The notes: generated by a model from the sequence alone, not told the origin. DNA of 64,000 nucleotides from Brassica napus (GCF_020379485.1 NC_063436.1:18715423-18779422), one strand, 5' to 3'; positions 23,665 through 34,806 are shown, counted from the first letter of the stretch. Numbers and translations are program-made.

Positions 23665-24420
23665 CAGAGGGATATCGAGCCCACTTCTTGTAAACAACTT
23701 TTAAACCATCGTCTTCATGTTCTGTTGAAGAAGGAATAACCACTGGATCTTTGAAATAAACATTAAACAATTCTCACTAATATCTAACGTGGATATATTA
23801 TATCAAGTTTTATGTTTTTGACATAAATACACAGAGCTAAGTAGATGAAGTGCAATTAAATAAACTAAACAGATCATCTAATAAATTGATAACGAGACCA
23901 GACATTAACGGAGAAGCAAAAGACAGAAAAGAGGTATGAGCAAACTGTCTCCGCTCCACCCGTTACACCTGTTTAACCCACTCCTCATATAGAGAAATGT
24001 GACAGGTTGGGCACATCTCCTCCAGAGTGGCGATTGTCGAACAAACCTGAAGACCAAACGCCAAACTAACAAATTATCACTTGCGTCGGACCCAGTCCAC
24101 TTCCACTTCCAAAGAGCTGAGGGATCTTTGTTCCAGTCTCTAACATTCTTAGTGTGTTCTCCATCATAATACCCTACCGGGTTCACCTCGTCTCTCTTCA
24201 CCTTTATCTTCTCTTTGATAGGAAAATCAAATAACGTTTTCACAGTCTCCTCTGTACGCTTCTTTGTGTCGCAAGGCACATCATGATGATCACCTAAAAA
24301 AATCTCTATTTTTCTCATGCATCACCGATCTCCGAGATCACATTTTGGACATCTTCGGGTCATCTAGATGCAAGAAATTGATCATAGGTACTTGTTCGGG
24401 TATGTCAGGGATGAAATTGG
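23665..24420 (-). pseudogene. Third decayed 2OG dioxygenase (exon 1 relic)
   Basis: The minus strand carries most of a dioxygenase exon 1. There is a start-proximal PEQVPMINFLHLDDP region. Next comes RTEETVKTLFDFPIKEK, then VKRDEVNPVGYYDGEHTKN and VRDWNKDP. After an insertion the frame resumes as DPVVIPSSTEHEDDGLKV and continues to a donor site near 23665. Stops in the N-terminal part and the insertion at 23756-24121 kill it, and exons 2 and 3 are absent. It differs clearly from copies A/B and may represent the second ancestral gene of the locus (AT3G19000/AT3G19010 pair). Confidence 0.75.
23756..24121. mobile_element. 366-bp insertion with 9-bp target duplication
   Basis: The dioxygenase relic is interrupted exactly here. 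GGATCTTTG occurs on both sides (23747-23755 and 24122-24130), and joining across the insertion restores the coding frame (NKDPVVIP). A 9-bp duplication suggests a Mutator-like or retroposed insert. I see no clear terminal inverted repeats, and the family is unknown. Confidence 0.6.
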
Positions 24421-24894
24421 TATATGATAAAGTGGTTATAATAAAGTTTGCTTATGGAAAACCAAATCAACGATTAAAATCAATGTGACGTTGACTTATA
24501 AATTAACGACTAGGAATATAGAAAGTTAATTCTTTTAATTTCTCCATTAACTTTTGATTTCTAAGTTGACAAATGAAAGATGTTTTGTAGATATAAACTA
24601 ATGAAAACAATTATTGATAGATTACTGTAGAAAGTGAAAAAAAACAAACTTTGAGGTCAAAACACAAATACAGTGTAAAGATAAACAAATATAGATTAAA
24701 AAAACATAAAGAATGTGATGAATTTACACTATTGACACAGAATTACAATATTGGTTATAAATCATTTTGGAAATTTCACAAACTCATCTACTTACATTAA
24801 TACTGGTTAAATTTTCAAATTTTTTTTTGTTTGTTTCAGATTTGATTAGTTGGAAAAATTTAAACCAAAATGAAAAATATTTAAAATTGTTGGT

Positions 24895-27800
24895 TTAGTA
24901 ACCAGGAAACATTGGTGGTGGTGGCGATGCGTATTGGAATCCTATATTTGGTGGAAGGATGAAATCATCATCACCAGCATCATTATTTTTTGGTGGTGTT
25001 GATGTTGTAACTGGTGGTTTTACTTCTTGTGTTGATGGTGATGGTGCTTCGATTTGTTCTTCTGAAGGAACTGGAGATATATCTGGTTGGGAAAGTGGAG
25101 TTGGAGTATGATTCGGCTGGGAGATTGGTGTCGGAGCAGGAGCTGAATTGAGCACTGGTGATTGATCATATTCTGATGGTGCTTCTACGGTCTTAGAGTT
25201 TGGAGTTGGAGCTTGAACCGGTGATGAATCTTCTTCAATTTCTGTTGAAGGTGTTGGAGCGGGTGACGATTTGAACACTGGTGAATGATCTGATTCTGAT
25301 GGTGCTTCAACGGTCTCAGAGTCCGGAGTGGGAGCTTGAACTGGTGATGAATGTTCTTCTATTTCTGATGAAGGTGTTGGAGCTGGTGATGATTTGAACA
25401 CTGGTGAATGATCTGATTCTGATGGTGCTTCGACGGTCTCAGAGTCTGGAGTTGGAGCTTGAACTGGCGATGATTCTTCTTCTATTTTTAATGAAGGTGC
25501 TGGAGCGGGTGACGATTTGAACACTGGTGAATGATCTGATTCTGATGGTGCTTCGATGGTTTTAGAGTATGGAGTTGGAGCTTGAACCGGCGATGATTCT
25601 TCTTCTATTTCTGATGAAGGTGCTGGAGCGGGTGACAATTTGAACACTGGTGAATGATCTGATTCTGATGGTGCTTCAACAGTTTCAGAGTCTGGAGTTG
25701 GAGCTTGAACTGGCGATGACTCTTCTTTCACTTCTGATGAAGGTGTTGGAGAATTTATCATTGGAGATGTTGCCGGTGGTAAAGGCGTTGCTGGTTCTGG
25801 TGGCGGTGAAAAAGCTGGAGGAGGAGAATTTATCGGTGATGAAGGTGGTGGAATGTAGACTGGAGGAGGCGGAGAATGAACTGGAGGTGGTGGAGAATAC
25901 ATCGGAGGTGGTGGAGAGTGAACTGGTGGTGGTGGCGGAGAGTGGACTGGTGGAGGAGGTGGAGGAGAGTAGATAGGTGCAGGTGGTGGTGGAGAGAAAA
26001 CTGGTGGGGGTGGTGGTGGTGAATGGACCGGTGGGGGAGGAGAATGGACTGGTGGTGGTGGAGAGTGAACTGGTGGTGGTGGTGAATGGACTGGTGGGGG
26101 AGGAGAGTGGACTGGTGGGGGAGGAGAATGAACTGGTGGGGGAGGAGAGAGAACTGGTGGTGGTGGAGGAGGAGAGTATACCGGAGGTGGTGGGGGATAA
26201 ACTGGTGGTGGAGGAGGTGAAAATACAGGAGGCGGTGGGGAATGAACTGGTGGTGGTGGAGGAGAATGGACTGGAGGAGGAGGGGAAAATACAAGAGGTG
26301 GTGGTGGGGAGTGTACTGGTGATGATTGTGGCGTTTCTTCTGTTGACGGTGGTTGAGGACGACGTTTTTTTATCGGAGATGCATCATAAGGATCGTCTGT
26401 GACAGGTGGTTCCATTGGCGGCGACCTAATTTTTGGTGTTTCTGTTTTTGGTGATTGTTCATGCTTAGGTGGCTCTTCAGGTTTTGTCATATCTGGTTCA
26501 GGAGATTCTTCTTGTTTTGGTGGTTGTTTCTTAGGTGACTCTTGTTTTGGTGACTCATGCTTAGGCTTTGGCTGTTCTGGTTTCGGTGAATCGTGTTTTG
26601 GTGTTTCTGGTTTAGGTTCTTTTGGTTTAGAAGGTTCTGTCTCAGGTTCTGGACTAGGTTGTTGTGGTTTGGGAGATTCTTTTGGATTTGGTTTAGATGG
26701 TTCTTCTAATTTTGGTGTATTCGGTTTATGCTCTGGTGTTTTTGGTGGATTAGGTGTTGGATTTGAGCCTCCGCCACCACCGGCACACTTGTCCTTGCTG
26801 CAATCCACAGGACGACTAACCACTGGTAAACATTCTTTAGCCGACTTTTGTTGTGGTCTGTTTTGTAAGCAATTGCTTGTATCATCAAATTGTTTATCTT
26901 GACTTGTCCCAGGAACACAACTTTGCGCTTCTCCATTGAAGAAGTTATAAGAAAATGTAAAATTTGACAACTTTGGCAGCTTGCAAATATTGTCTGTAAC
27001 AAATCCAGTGAGCTTATTGTATGAGAAATCCATTTGTTCCACATTATCTAAGAGTGACAAGCTTGACGGTAAACTTCCAACAAACCCATTCTTGCTCGCA
27101 TCAAACACAGTCACATTGTTCAACGATCCAATCTCGTTAGGGAAACAACCGCTCAAGTTATTCCCTATAAACATAATCTCGTTGAGATTCTTCATCTTAC
27201 CAATGGTTTTTGGGATGCAACCGCTGAATTTATTATGCGCAAAGGTCACGACGGAAGCAGTCGATTTACCGATTGTCTCAGGGATGATTGACTCGAATCT
27301 ATTGTTGTTCAAGAAAATAGCATCGAGATCCTTATCAAAGATCTCTGGAGGAAGTTTCCCTTCAAAATCGTTGTATCTCACGTCAAGGAACTTCAAAGAT
27401 GGCCAAGAGAGTGCAACTATCGGAAACGGACCAACAAAACGATTGTTGCTCACATCGAATTCATACATTAATGTCAGTTTTGACAAGCTTTTTGGGATAA
27501 TACCGCAGAATCTGTTGGAATTAATATGAAACAAGGCGACATCGGTCAACAGACCTAGTTCATGAGGCAAATATCCAGCTATATCTGCATGGTTCATATC
27601 AATGCCCGCCACAACCATCATGTTTGGATCATCAAGTGCTGGCGCGCAGAACACACCTTTATAAGAACACACGTTTGTACCAACCCAGTTAGATGATGTG
27701 TTGAAGGGATCAGAGTATATTGCCTTTTTCCAAGCTTGAAGGGCAATGTAAGCCCTCTTGAGTCGGTTGTTAGCAAATTTGAGGTCTGCATCGACTTCAT

Positions 27801-27975
27801 ATTCTATATCATCGAGAAGATTGTCATTCTCCGGTAAAGTTAAAAGTTGACGTTTTGTGAGAAATGAAGCTTCTTCATCGGTGAGAGCGGTTGTAGAATG
27901 TATGATAGTGAAAATGATAAAAAAGAATAGGAGAAGGAAGCAGCCATAAAGCTTCTCCATTGTTCTTCGATTCAT
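24895..27975 (-). CDS. LRX8: Pollen-type leucine-rich repeat extensin, 1026 aa
   Basis: This is a single open frame without introns. Residues 1-31 form a hydrophobic secretion signal (LYGCFLLLFFFIIF). Residues about 60-390 carry the LRX N-terminal and LRR domain (WVGTNVCSYKGVFC, then repeats such as LPHELGLL, FVGPFPIV and LSGCFPNEIGS), with a Cys-rich hinge about 355-400. A Lys/Pro/Glu-rich stretch follows, then many Ser-Pro(4) extensin motifs, then five 41-residue repeats, and the conserved tail IGFQYASPPPPMFPGY. LRX proteins are cell-wall anchored through the extensin part and bind RALF peptides through the LRR. The pollen (PEX) group guards pollen-tube integrity. Position next to the dioxygenases matches AT3G19020 (LRX8/PEX1), which is slightly shorter. 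An alternative start is Met6. Confidence 0.92.
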   Translation of the reverse strand: MNRRTMEKLYGCFLLLFFFIIFTIIHSTTALTDEEASFLTKRQLLTLPENDNLLDDIEYEVDADLKFANNRLKRAYIALQAWKKAIYSDPFNTSSNWVGTNVCSYKGVFCAPALDDPNMMVVAGIDMNHADIAGYLPHELGLLTDVALFHINSNRFCGIIPKSLSKLTLMYEFDVSNNRFVGPFPIVALSWPSLKFLDVRYNDFEGKLPPEIFDKDLDAIFLNNNRFESIIPETIGKSTASVVTFAHNKFSGCIPKTIGKMKNLNEIMFIGNNLSGCFPNEIGSLNNVTVFDASKNGFVGSLPSSLSLLDNVEQMDFSYNKLTGFVTDNICKLPKLSNFTFSYNFFNGEAQSCVPGTSQDKQFDDTSNCLQNRPQQKSAKECLPVVSRPVDCSKDKCAGGGGGSNPTPNPPKTPEHKPNTPKLEEPSKPNPKESPKPQQPSPEPETEPSKPKEPKPETPKHDSPKPEQPKPKHESPKQESPKKQPPKQEESPEPDMTKPEEPPKHEQSPKTETPKIRSPPMEPPVTDDPYDASPIKKRRPQPPSTEETPQSSPVHSPPPPLVFSPPPPVHSPPPPPVHSPPPPVFSPPPPPVYPPPPPVYSPPPPPPVLSPPPPVHSPPPPVHSPPPPVHSPPPPVHSPPPPVHSPPPPVHSPPPPPPVFSPPPPAPIYSPPPPPPVHSPPPPPVHSPPPPMYSPPPPVHSPPPPVYIPPPSSPINSPPPAFSPPPEPATPLPPATSPMINSPTPSSEVKEESSPVQAPTPDSETVEAPSESDHSPVFKLSPAPAPSSEIEEESSPVQAPTPYSKTIEAPSESDHSPVFKSSPAPAPSLKIEEESSPVQAPTPDSETVEAPSESDHSPVFKSSPAPTPSSEIEEHSSPVQAPTPDSETVEAPSESDHSPVFKSSPAPTPSTEIEEDSSPVQAPTPNSKTVEAPSEYDQSPVLNSAPAPTPISQPNHTPTPLSQPDISPVPSEEQIEAPSPSTQEVKPPVTTSTPPKNNDAGDDDFILPPNIGFQYASPPPPMFPGY
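25120..25734 (-). repeat. Five tandem 123-bp coding repeats in the LRR-extensin
   Basis: Five consecutive 41-codon units carry the core SSPVQAPTP, then EAPSESDHSPVFK, then SPAP. The phase repeats exactly: the same motif starts at 25273, 25396, 25519 and 25642. Units differ at a few residues. They are in frame and Ser/Pro/Glu-rich, unlike the SPPPP part. Confidence 0.9.
25780..26335 (-). repeat. SPPPP extensin repeat region
   Basis: Dense Ser-Pro(3-6) motifs alternate with VHS, VFS, VYS and similar spacers. In DNA this is a GGTGGTGG/GGAGGAGA-rich low-complexity tract. In extensins these prolines are hydroxylated and the serines and hydroxyprolines glycosylated, anchoring the protein in the wall. 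Confidence 0.9.
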
Positions 27976-28621
27976 GGTGATGAAAAACCTTGGAGATGGC
28001 TCATTGACTTGCTTAATAAATGAATGTTGTGGAGATAAAGCCTATAATGAAAGAAAGGCAAACAGAAACCACCAATTTTGTTTTCTATTTTTAGCAAAAA
28101 TAAAATTATACAGGCTAATGTTTTCAAGGATGCAAAAATAGCAAACTATTGTAGCTAATATAGAACTTGATGACAACGTCTTTAGAAGTTTTATTTGTTT
28201 TACCACATTTGAAATCTGAACGATCGAGACTTTTACAGACTGGAAAAAAAAGGGTAAAAACTCTTTCTTATTGTTGTGGACATGGCGTTTGCGTTTTGAA
28301 TTCTTAGAGACGTTAAAAATATATAAGAATATTGTTTCTTAGATGCTGATACTGTAGTCTATTAGTATTTATTCATCATCAAATAAAACATCAAAAGCCG
28401 TTCACATATATATATACGAACTAGTAGTAAAGTCTTCATAACTAAAAGAAAATTTCCAAGGATCAAATTTAACAAGGCCATCACAACATGGCCTACCTCA
28501 CTTCGTTATCACAAGTCTTCACTACTGTTCCATTTGTCAACTTGTTATCTAGCTCTACTATCTAATTGTTTTGTAGAGGCAAGACTCGTTCATCACAACC
28601 TCCCAGTAACTTGAAAAAAAA
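27976..28621. other. Spacer between LRR-extensin and methylesterase pseudogene
   Basis: This is the upstream region of the minus-strand extensin gene and holds its promoter. I see no reliable individual element and no gene. Confidence 0.4.
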
Positions 28622-30195
28622 TGGAGAGCAAAATAAACAGACACTTGACCCTAATTCCTGTTATCTTGGTCAGCCTATACTATTGTCTTGTCTCCGCCAC
28701 ACCACAACATGGTGGAGACCATTTTGTGCTGGTTCATGGGGGCGGTCATGGGGCTTGGTGTTAGTGTAAACTCATACCAATATTGAAATCTCAAGGCCAT
28801 AACGTAACAGCGGTCGACTTAGCGGCATCCGGGATCGATCTACGTCGGGCTGAGTCTCTAAGGTCGTTTGCGCAGTATATTGGGCCGTTGATGAGTCTAA
28901 TGGAAACTCTAAGTGAGGATGAGAAGGTGATTCTGGTGGCACATAGTTTAGGAGGGCTGGCTATTTCCAAGGCCATGGAGATATTCCATGATAAGATTCA
29001 TATGGCTATTTTCGTCACTGCCCTAATGCCTAGCCTGGCCTTTAATTTCACCATTCTTTCGCAAGGGGTATGGTATGCTACTTAATTAAATAATTTCCGC
29101 TTTTAGAGTAAGATTGTTTGGTTCAAACTTAATAATCCTTGTTTAACACTTGTGTTTATATTTTTCTTCAACAATTCTAAACATTTTTGTAAAGTTGGCG
29201 AGGTGGCAAGCTCTACAACTGGACTCGAAGTTTATATTTGGAGATGGGCCTGATAAACCTCCTGCAATTTTCAATTGAGGCTAACTTTTTATTCCCTTAA
29301 CTATGTATGATCTCCTAAAGAGTTAAACAAACACAAAACTTATCAATAATTTTTTTTTTGGTCAACAAACTTATCAATAATTATTTCATTCTTTTTAAAC
29401 CTCGCTTGAGTAAAGTAAAGGCTGTTGCAGTGGCAAAATCAGCCCTTTCATGCTGAACTCATCCTCCATGATTGGAATGTAGAACCCTCTTTGATATTAT
29501 GAATGAATGAATGTGTTTGACCAAAAAAAAGAACCATAATTTCTTTAGATCTGGAATCAGTTTTAGAAATTATGATGTAAATAGTAACACTTTATATCAT
29601 GAAAATTTTGAATCGGAATACAAGAAAACAAACCGATCACACTAGAGCCGGTCCTATAAAGTTGAAGGCTACAAGCCAAAACAAAAAATGTGGCCGATGT
29701 GAGGAAGGGGTGATTCGAACCCACGCTAGAAGTGTGAGACAGCAGCCATGTAAACCACTATAACAACATAGATTTTTGTGAAAAATGTGGCCGATATTTT
29801 ACTTATTCGGAGTCGGCCGGAAGCCCATGCTTCCTTTGCTTTGGGCCAGGGCCGCCTCTACACACTACCCCATCAACACTGTCATTCTCATTTTTGTAAC
29901 ACTTATATTTGAGGACGTGGAACTGGCGGAATTATTGGTTCGGCCACAACGATTATTCAGCAACGAAAATATATATACTAGTCTTGTGCTCACGCCAGAG
30001 CGATTCGGGTCGGTAAATCGGATCTTTGTACTGTCCGATAAAGACAGGACATTGGTGAAAGAGTTTCAGCTCTGGATGATCAAAAACAACCCTCCTAACC
30101 ACGTGGAGCATATCCAGGATTCTGATCATATGGTCATGATTTCTAAGCCAGATCTCGGTGACTATCTTTTATCTTTGGCTAAAAAGTTCGCTTGA
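28622..30195 (+). pseudogene. Methylesterase (MES, alpha/beta hydrolase) pseudogene
   Basis: From ATG 28622 the frame gives a hydrophobic leader (LTLIPVILVSLYYCLV), then HFVLVHGGGHGAWC. A TAG at 28763-28765 sits where a Trp codon is expected. The frame continues through the nucleophile motif VAHSLGGLA to about 29069. A middle piece (QALQLDSKFIFGDGPDKPP, 29212-29270) is followed by about 580 bases of inserted sequence. The C-terminus (ELLVRPQRLF, then the histidine motif DSDHMVMISKP) ends at 30195. Family members hydrolyse methyl esters of salicylate, jasmonate or auxin. The premature stop and insertion make this copy dead. An N-terminal leader is unusual for the cytosolic members. Confidence 0.8.
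29644..29858. mobile_element. hAT-like MITE in the methylesterase pseudogene
   Basis: The termini TAGAGCCGGTCCT and, inverted, TAGAGGCGGCCCT resemble those of the 56112-56359 element (CAGGGCCGGGCCT). Both elements also contain an internal stretch resembling a tRNA B box (GATTCGAACCC here). The target duplication is not clean, so the exact borders are uncertain. Confidence 0.4.
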
Positions 30196-30270
30196 AAAAT
30201 TATGACATTTCGATTCATCATTTTTTGTTTTGATCAATGATCCTTATGGTTATCAATATTGCCTGCATAT

Positions 30271-30330
30271 TTATACTTTTGTAACATCACTCTGCAATAT
30301 TTATACTTTTGTAACATCACTCTGCAATTT
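30271..30330. repeat. Two tandem 30-bp units
   Basis: A perfect direct duplication of a 30-base unit that begins TTATACTTTTGTAACATCAC, just after the methylesterase pseudogene. Confidence 0.85.
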
Positions 30331-30962
30331 GTTTGACTTTTCAAAATTAGCAACTCCAACTAAAATTTTCATAAAACTAACCAAACCTAAGTTGACCACT
30401 TTAATTAGCATGCCATTATGGATTATGACTAGGTTAAAATCTAACGTATCAAAATTTAATACCGATAATAATTCTCTGTTTTATTTCGGAAAATCTTGAT
30501 GAAACCAATGATTTTTTTTTTAAATGTTGTAAATTAACTTCACCAACTTATTAATAAGATGGACTTAAGCATGGGTTACATATTTCATCTGAGACCTGAA
30601 TTCGTGTCATATACTCACGATTCAAACCCAGTTTTAAACTTTGGGGCATGCTTTTTTTATTATGAAGATTTATTTTTGAAAAAGAAAGTCAATGATAGAC
30701 TAACAATACTGAAAGGCTTATTGCATATTATATGATAACGAGTATATAGTTTTGTAACTGCATTTTTTTTCAAAGTTGTGCTAAATGTGTACTAGCTTCA
30801 AAAGATCTTAAATATAAAAGGTATTAGTACCCCCAAATTGTATTCATCTGTAACTCTCAATGATTCTCTTAATTAACTTATACATAAATCAACAACTTCC
30901 AAAACGCCACATGGCACGAGAGCTACTAACTTTAAAGAGGCCAAAACCAAAAAAAAAACTCA

Positions 30963-31145
30963 TCACATGAATCCAACGAGAGGAATGGGAACGTTAGCGT
31001 AACTGTTCCGGCGACCGTCATGAACTACCGGAAGCGCCGGCTGAGGCTTACGGAAAGCTTCTTCTAATGATTCAGCCACGGCGGCGACAAAAACGACTGC
31101 CATCTTCACTAATTCGATGCAAAACTCCAGCTTTTGAGACACCAT
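30963..31145 (-). CDS. Conserved small protein, 60 aa, copy 1
   Basis: The frame MVSQKLEFCIELVKMAV to NVPIPLVGFM is found again in copy 2 (36227-36409), with six substitutions in 60 residues. The N-terminal half looks like an amphipathic helix, followed by a FRKP/basic HDGRRNSYANVP motif. I have no function for it. From memory, a short gene of this kind lies beside the pollen LRX genes on Arabidopsis chromosomes 1 and 3 (AT1G49500/AT3G19030), which fits its place here. The start at 31145 is chosen because the open frame further upstream runs through a TATA box (31299-31307) and into the promoter. Confidence 0.75.
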   Translation of the reverse strand: MVSQKLEFCIELVKMAVVFVAAVAESLEEAFRKPQPALPVVHDGRRNSYANVPIPLVGFM

Positions 31146-31298
31146 ACTGTGTTTAATTTGTAGGAGAAAAATAAAAATGTATGATTCGGTTCTTTGGTTT
31201 GGTTTTTTGCGCTTTTGAGGTATGTATTCCTTCACTCTATTTTTTCCGCGTCTTGAGAACTCTTGCCTTTGTGAGGTCTTACTTGTAAAAGCGGAGTT

Positions 31299-31307
31299 AT
31301 ATTTATA
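31299..31307 (-). promoter_or_regulatory. TATA box of 60-aa gene copy 1
   Basis: TATAAATAT on the minus strand lies about 155 bases before the ATG. The block around it (ACGTGAATGTGTATAAATA) is shared with copy 2. Confidence 0.65.
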
Positions 31308-31525
31308 CACATTCACGTCGAGGCATACAATTATTCGTATGCATTATGATAAATATAATAATTGGTCGACTGATTTGCCACTTGGCGATTGTTTCTCTAA
31401 CAACATTTCTCAGAAGATGCTTTATTGTACTTTGGTTTATCCGAAGAGCCAATATTCGTTGGGGGCATTTCTTTTACTTACATGTGTAAGTATATGTCTA
31501 ACGTTGTTACTAACGCTTTAGTGGC

Positions 31526-31562
<37 letters not shown>
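31526..31562. repeat. (TA)n microsatellite
   Basis: An uninterrupted TA dinucleotide tract of about 18 units, upstream of the copy 1 gene. It is absent from the matching place near 36780, which has only short TA runs. Confidence 0.9.
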
Positions 31563-31564
<2 letters not shown>

Positions 31565-31699
31565 AGAAATGTGCAAGCAAGTATGGTTTCTTTTACTTAT
31601 CCTAGATACGAGCATGCAAAGAAGGGTTGTACTACAACTTGTACATTAAGTGTAACTTTTTCTAAATTGTAAAATAAGATTATATCTTCTTTTTTCTAT

Positions 31700-32290
31700 A
31701 AACTTCATCATGTGCTGAACCAATAGTTCATTCCTCCTTCATATTCTTTATCTCCTTTTTTTTTTCTTATAATGGAGAATTTGTTCCTCATGTTTTTATC
31801 CATCACTTTGATCAGCAAACACACTGGCGAGGGAGCCTCCTCATGTCTTCCTTTGTTTCTCTCTCTCCAAATAGTGTGTACTGCTGTTTGAAGAACATAT
31901 CTTACAGTGAACAGCTTGATCTTCCCCTGAGAGTGATCCAAAGCCAATTTGATTATGCCTCTCCAGATCGAAATGTATTGACTACCCATAACTCCCTTAA
32001 TCAAAGTCTCCCATAGCTGAGAGGAGTATGGACATTCAAAGAATAAATGAGTCAATGTCTCATGCGAATTTTGGCGAAGCATACAAGCTGTATTAACACT
32101 GCCGCTCCATTTACTCATTCTTTCACCAGTTGGGAGCCTTTCATGCATTGCAGTCTATAGAACAAAGGAGAATTTTGGTGTTGCATGCTTAAACCAAACC
32201 ATCTTATGCCAGTAGCAACTTTGATGTTTCACTCTTATAACTTGCCAAGTCTTCTTTGCTGAGAAAGAGTTTCTATAGACTCCTATTCCA
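31700..32290 (-). mobile_element. LINE remnant (zf-RVT region)
   Basis: The minus strand encodes the zinc-binding C-terminus of a plant L1-type element: MHERLPTGERMSKW, then ETLTHLFFECPYSSQLW and TIWRERNKGRHEE. The reverse transcriptase core is absent. It was inserted upstream of the 60-aa gene copy 1, in sequence not present upstream of copy 2. Confidence 0.7.
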
Positions 32291-32371
32291 TTTTGATCAC
32301 GAATTAAAATATATATAATAGCTAAAAATCAGGATATTCATCAACCATAATTATCTCAGCTAATTGGGTAA

Positions 32372-32914
32372 GGGTCTGATTGGTACGAATTTTCGCTTTA
32401 AATTGTTGCTTTAGATGGTTGGCTGTAGAGATTTTGATAGTTAAAACTGTTAGTATTATTTTAAATATTAAAAAAGTAAAATTAATAATCAAAATCATAA
32501 AAGTAAATAATATTAAAAATCATTTATTATATATATAAAATTATGCCAATAATAATAATAAAAACATATATGAAACCCAAGTTATATAATATGGATCTCA
32601 AAATAACAAGAAGAAAATAACAATGATTAATTTATCAAATTTATAATAAAATTAATATAAAGTAGAATAAGTATTTTAGTTATTGTGGGATAGAGAAAAA
32701 AAAAAATTTGCAATAAAATATAGGAAATCTATTTTGTTTGCAAAGCCACGTGAATGAAGATGTAGACATTTTTTTGAAAAGAAGAGAGAAAAACATAAAA
32801 GGCTTTGAAAACTTTAGAACCCTTAAAATTAGGAAAAATCTAATTGGTGAAAAATAGACTTTAAAAACTTTAGATTTGAGTCAAAACTTTTAAAGCAAAA
32901 CCCCAATCGGAGCC
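32372..32914. mobile_element. Tourist-like MITE (543 bp)
   Basis: The ends GGGTCTGATTGG and, inverted, GGCTCCGATTGG match at 10 of 12 positions, and TAA lies outside each end (32369-32371 and 32915-32917). The interior is AT-rich and non-coding. These are hallmarks of PIF/Harbinger-type MITEs. Confidence 0.65.
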
Positions 32915-33240
32915 TAAATCTAAAATCAGAGAGCTTTTTTGATAATTAACTTTTCCAGAAGTCAGTTTGCAAAGAAAAAAAAACTATTCGAGAAGTCTAT
33001 AACTTGGGAAGTGATGACGGAAAATATTTACTTTAACTTTAACTTTTATCTATATATAGCCTTTAAAATATCAATCATATTCAATTTCTAAAAGTAGAGC
33101 AAAAAATAGCTGTAAAACCCCTAATTCTAAAACAAATCATTTATAGGCTGCAAGAAAAATGTACAGTTACATCAGATAGATCTATAACAAAATTTATACA
33201 GCCAAATTTTTATAGTACAAAATTTAAAGTTATATTCCAA

Positions 33241-34664
33241 CCAATGGTCATGGTTTACGATTTCTATAAAGAGATAGTTTAAATGGTCCATGTTCACGTA
33301 TATATATTTCTCAACAAAAAACATGCTCATGTATATAATCCACGTGAAAACATATATCAGTTACATAGTTATGCTATTACTTAATAGCATACGGGATTTC
33401 TTGAGTATGGATCAGGATGAAAATTTTGCATCACTAGGACACGAGGACATGAAGACAATTTGATGTTGTTTTCTATAGGAAATTTAATGAATATTTTGAT
33501 TAACCTGCGTGAATAATATTTCAAATTTGTTTTCTTAACATATGCATACAAAAAAAAAAACATGCAAAACTTCGTATGTTTCCCCTCGGTAGTGCAAGGC
33601 TGACTAAGATCGTGTTTAGTATATACATACATACACATCACATGATGTAATTTGTTACTTTATTATGAGGAATCAAATGGTTCTGATTAGAAAAGATCAA
33701 AAAGTGTTTGAATATAAAGTGCATCTAGCTATTTCTTTATCCTCGAATGATTGGTAGTTTTTTATTACATAAAGTGGAATCTGGATAAGTCATTAAGTTT
33801 GAGATATTTGCAAATAACAACATGATTGCTGCCAAAACAATATGATCGTCCTAATTTATATTCAAATCTCATCCAAACCTACTTTAATACAAACTTATCA
33901 AATGGAAGAAAACTAACTATAATCCAAACTAATGAAAACGAATAGTTTTATTTCACTGTGCCAAGCTTTTACAGACCTAGCTAATACAATCCATAACTAA
34001 ACCTTTAAAAAGTAGGGGTTTCAAATACCAAAACAAAGATCGGGGTGAGTAAGTAACTGCCATTTACTTAATGGGATTGAAATGAAAATCAATAGAATAG
34101 TCTGATGGGATGTAGCACCAAACTCAAATGATGCATACATGAGAAAAAAATATTTAAGAAGATTGTTGCTACTTGCTAGGAGTATCTAAAATATTGTTTC
34201 ACAAACTTAAAGCTTCAAGCTTAATTAACTAAACAAATCACCAAAATTAGCAAACCATATGTTCTAAGAGCCCATGAGACACATGCCACTTGTTTTCGTG
34301 GTAGTTATTGGAGTTCACCCTAGATTTATCTTTCAAGATCAAATATTATATTGTGTCAGTGGTGATTATTTTTAAAGGATTGTACCTACGAAAAGTATAA
34401 AACATTTATAAAGTAACCATTAGAAGTGCAGGGAGTTGCTAAAAAAAGACAGTGTATGGATTCTAGGGAATCCCATTTGCAGATTCTAATACCAACATGA
34501 TGACTGGATCAACAAAAGTGAAAAATCACTTAAAGTTTTCGATTTTGTTTGATTTAGTTGTTGCTTTGGTGGATGTGGGCGTCAAATTGTTCGCGTGTAA
34601 CAAGTACAACATATGAAATGAACAGAAATTTGGTGTATGCTTAATTAAATCGAATTTAGAATAT
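33241..34664. repeat. Spacer repeat, copy a
   Basis: This is the first of three diverged copies of a non-coding segment upstream of the 60-aa genes. Landmarks are ATAATCCACGTGAAAA, then GACATGAAGACAATTTGATG, the CATCACATGATGTA block, GGTAGTTTTTTATTACATA, and near the end AGAAATTTGGTGTATG. Short frames inside are not conserved between copies. Confidence 0.7.
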
Positions 34665-34806
34665 ATTGTTAAGTAATCATATCCTTTCTCTCTAGGCCAG
34701 CCTCCGTTAAATTAAGTTTTTTTTTAAACCGGCGGTCACCGACGTGGTGTTCCAAAACCACGATGTCCGTCACGTTTATACTTCCATTTGGTTTTCGTTC
34801 TTAACA

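Noticed and set aside
25650..26902. Long plus-strand frames rich in Val/Glu or Gly
   Set aside because: They are antisense shadows of the proline-rich repeats of the LRR-extensin gene; codon bias of the repeats keeps them open.
31146..31316. In-frame upstream extension of the 60-aa protein (also 36410-36586)
   Set aside because: The extension runs across the TATA box, and the leader part is poorly conserved between the copies, so the shorter start is preferred.
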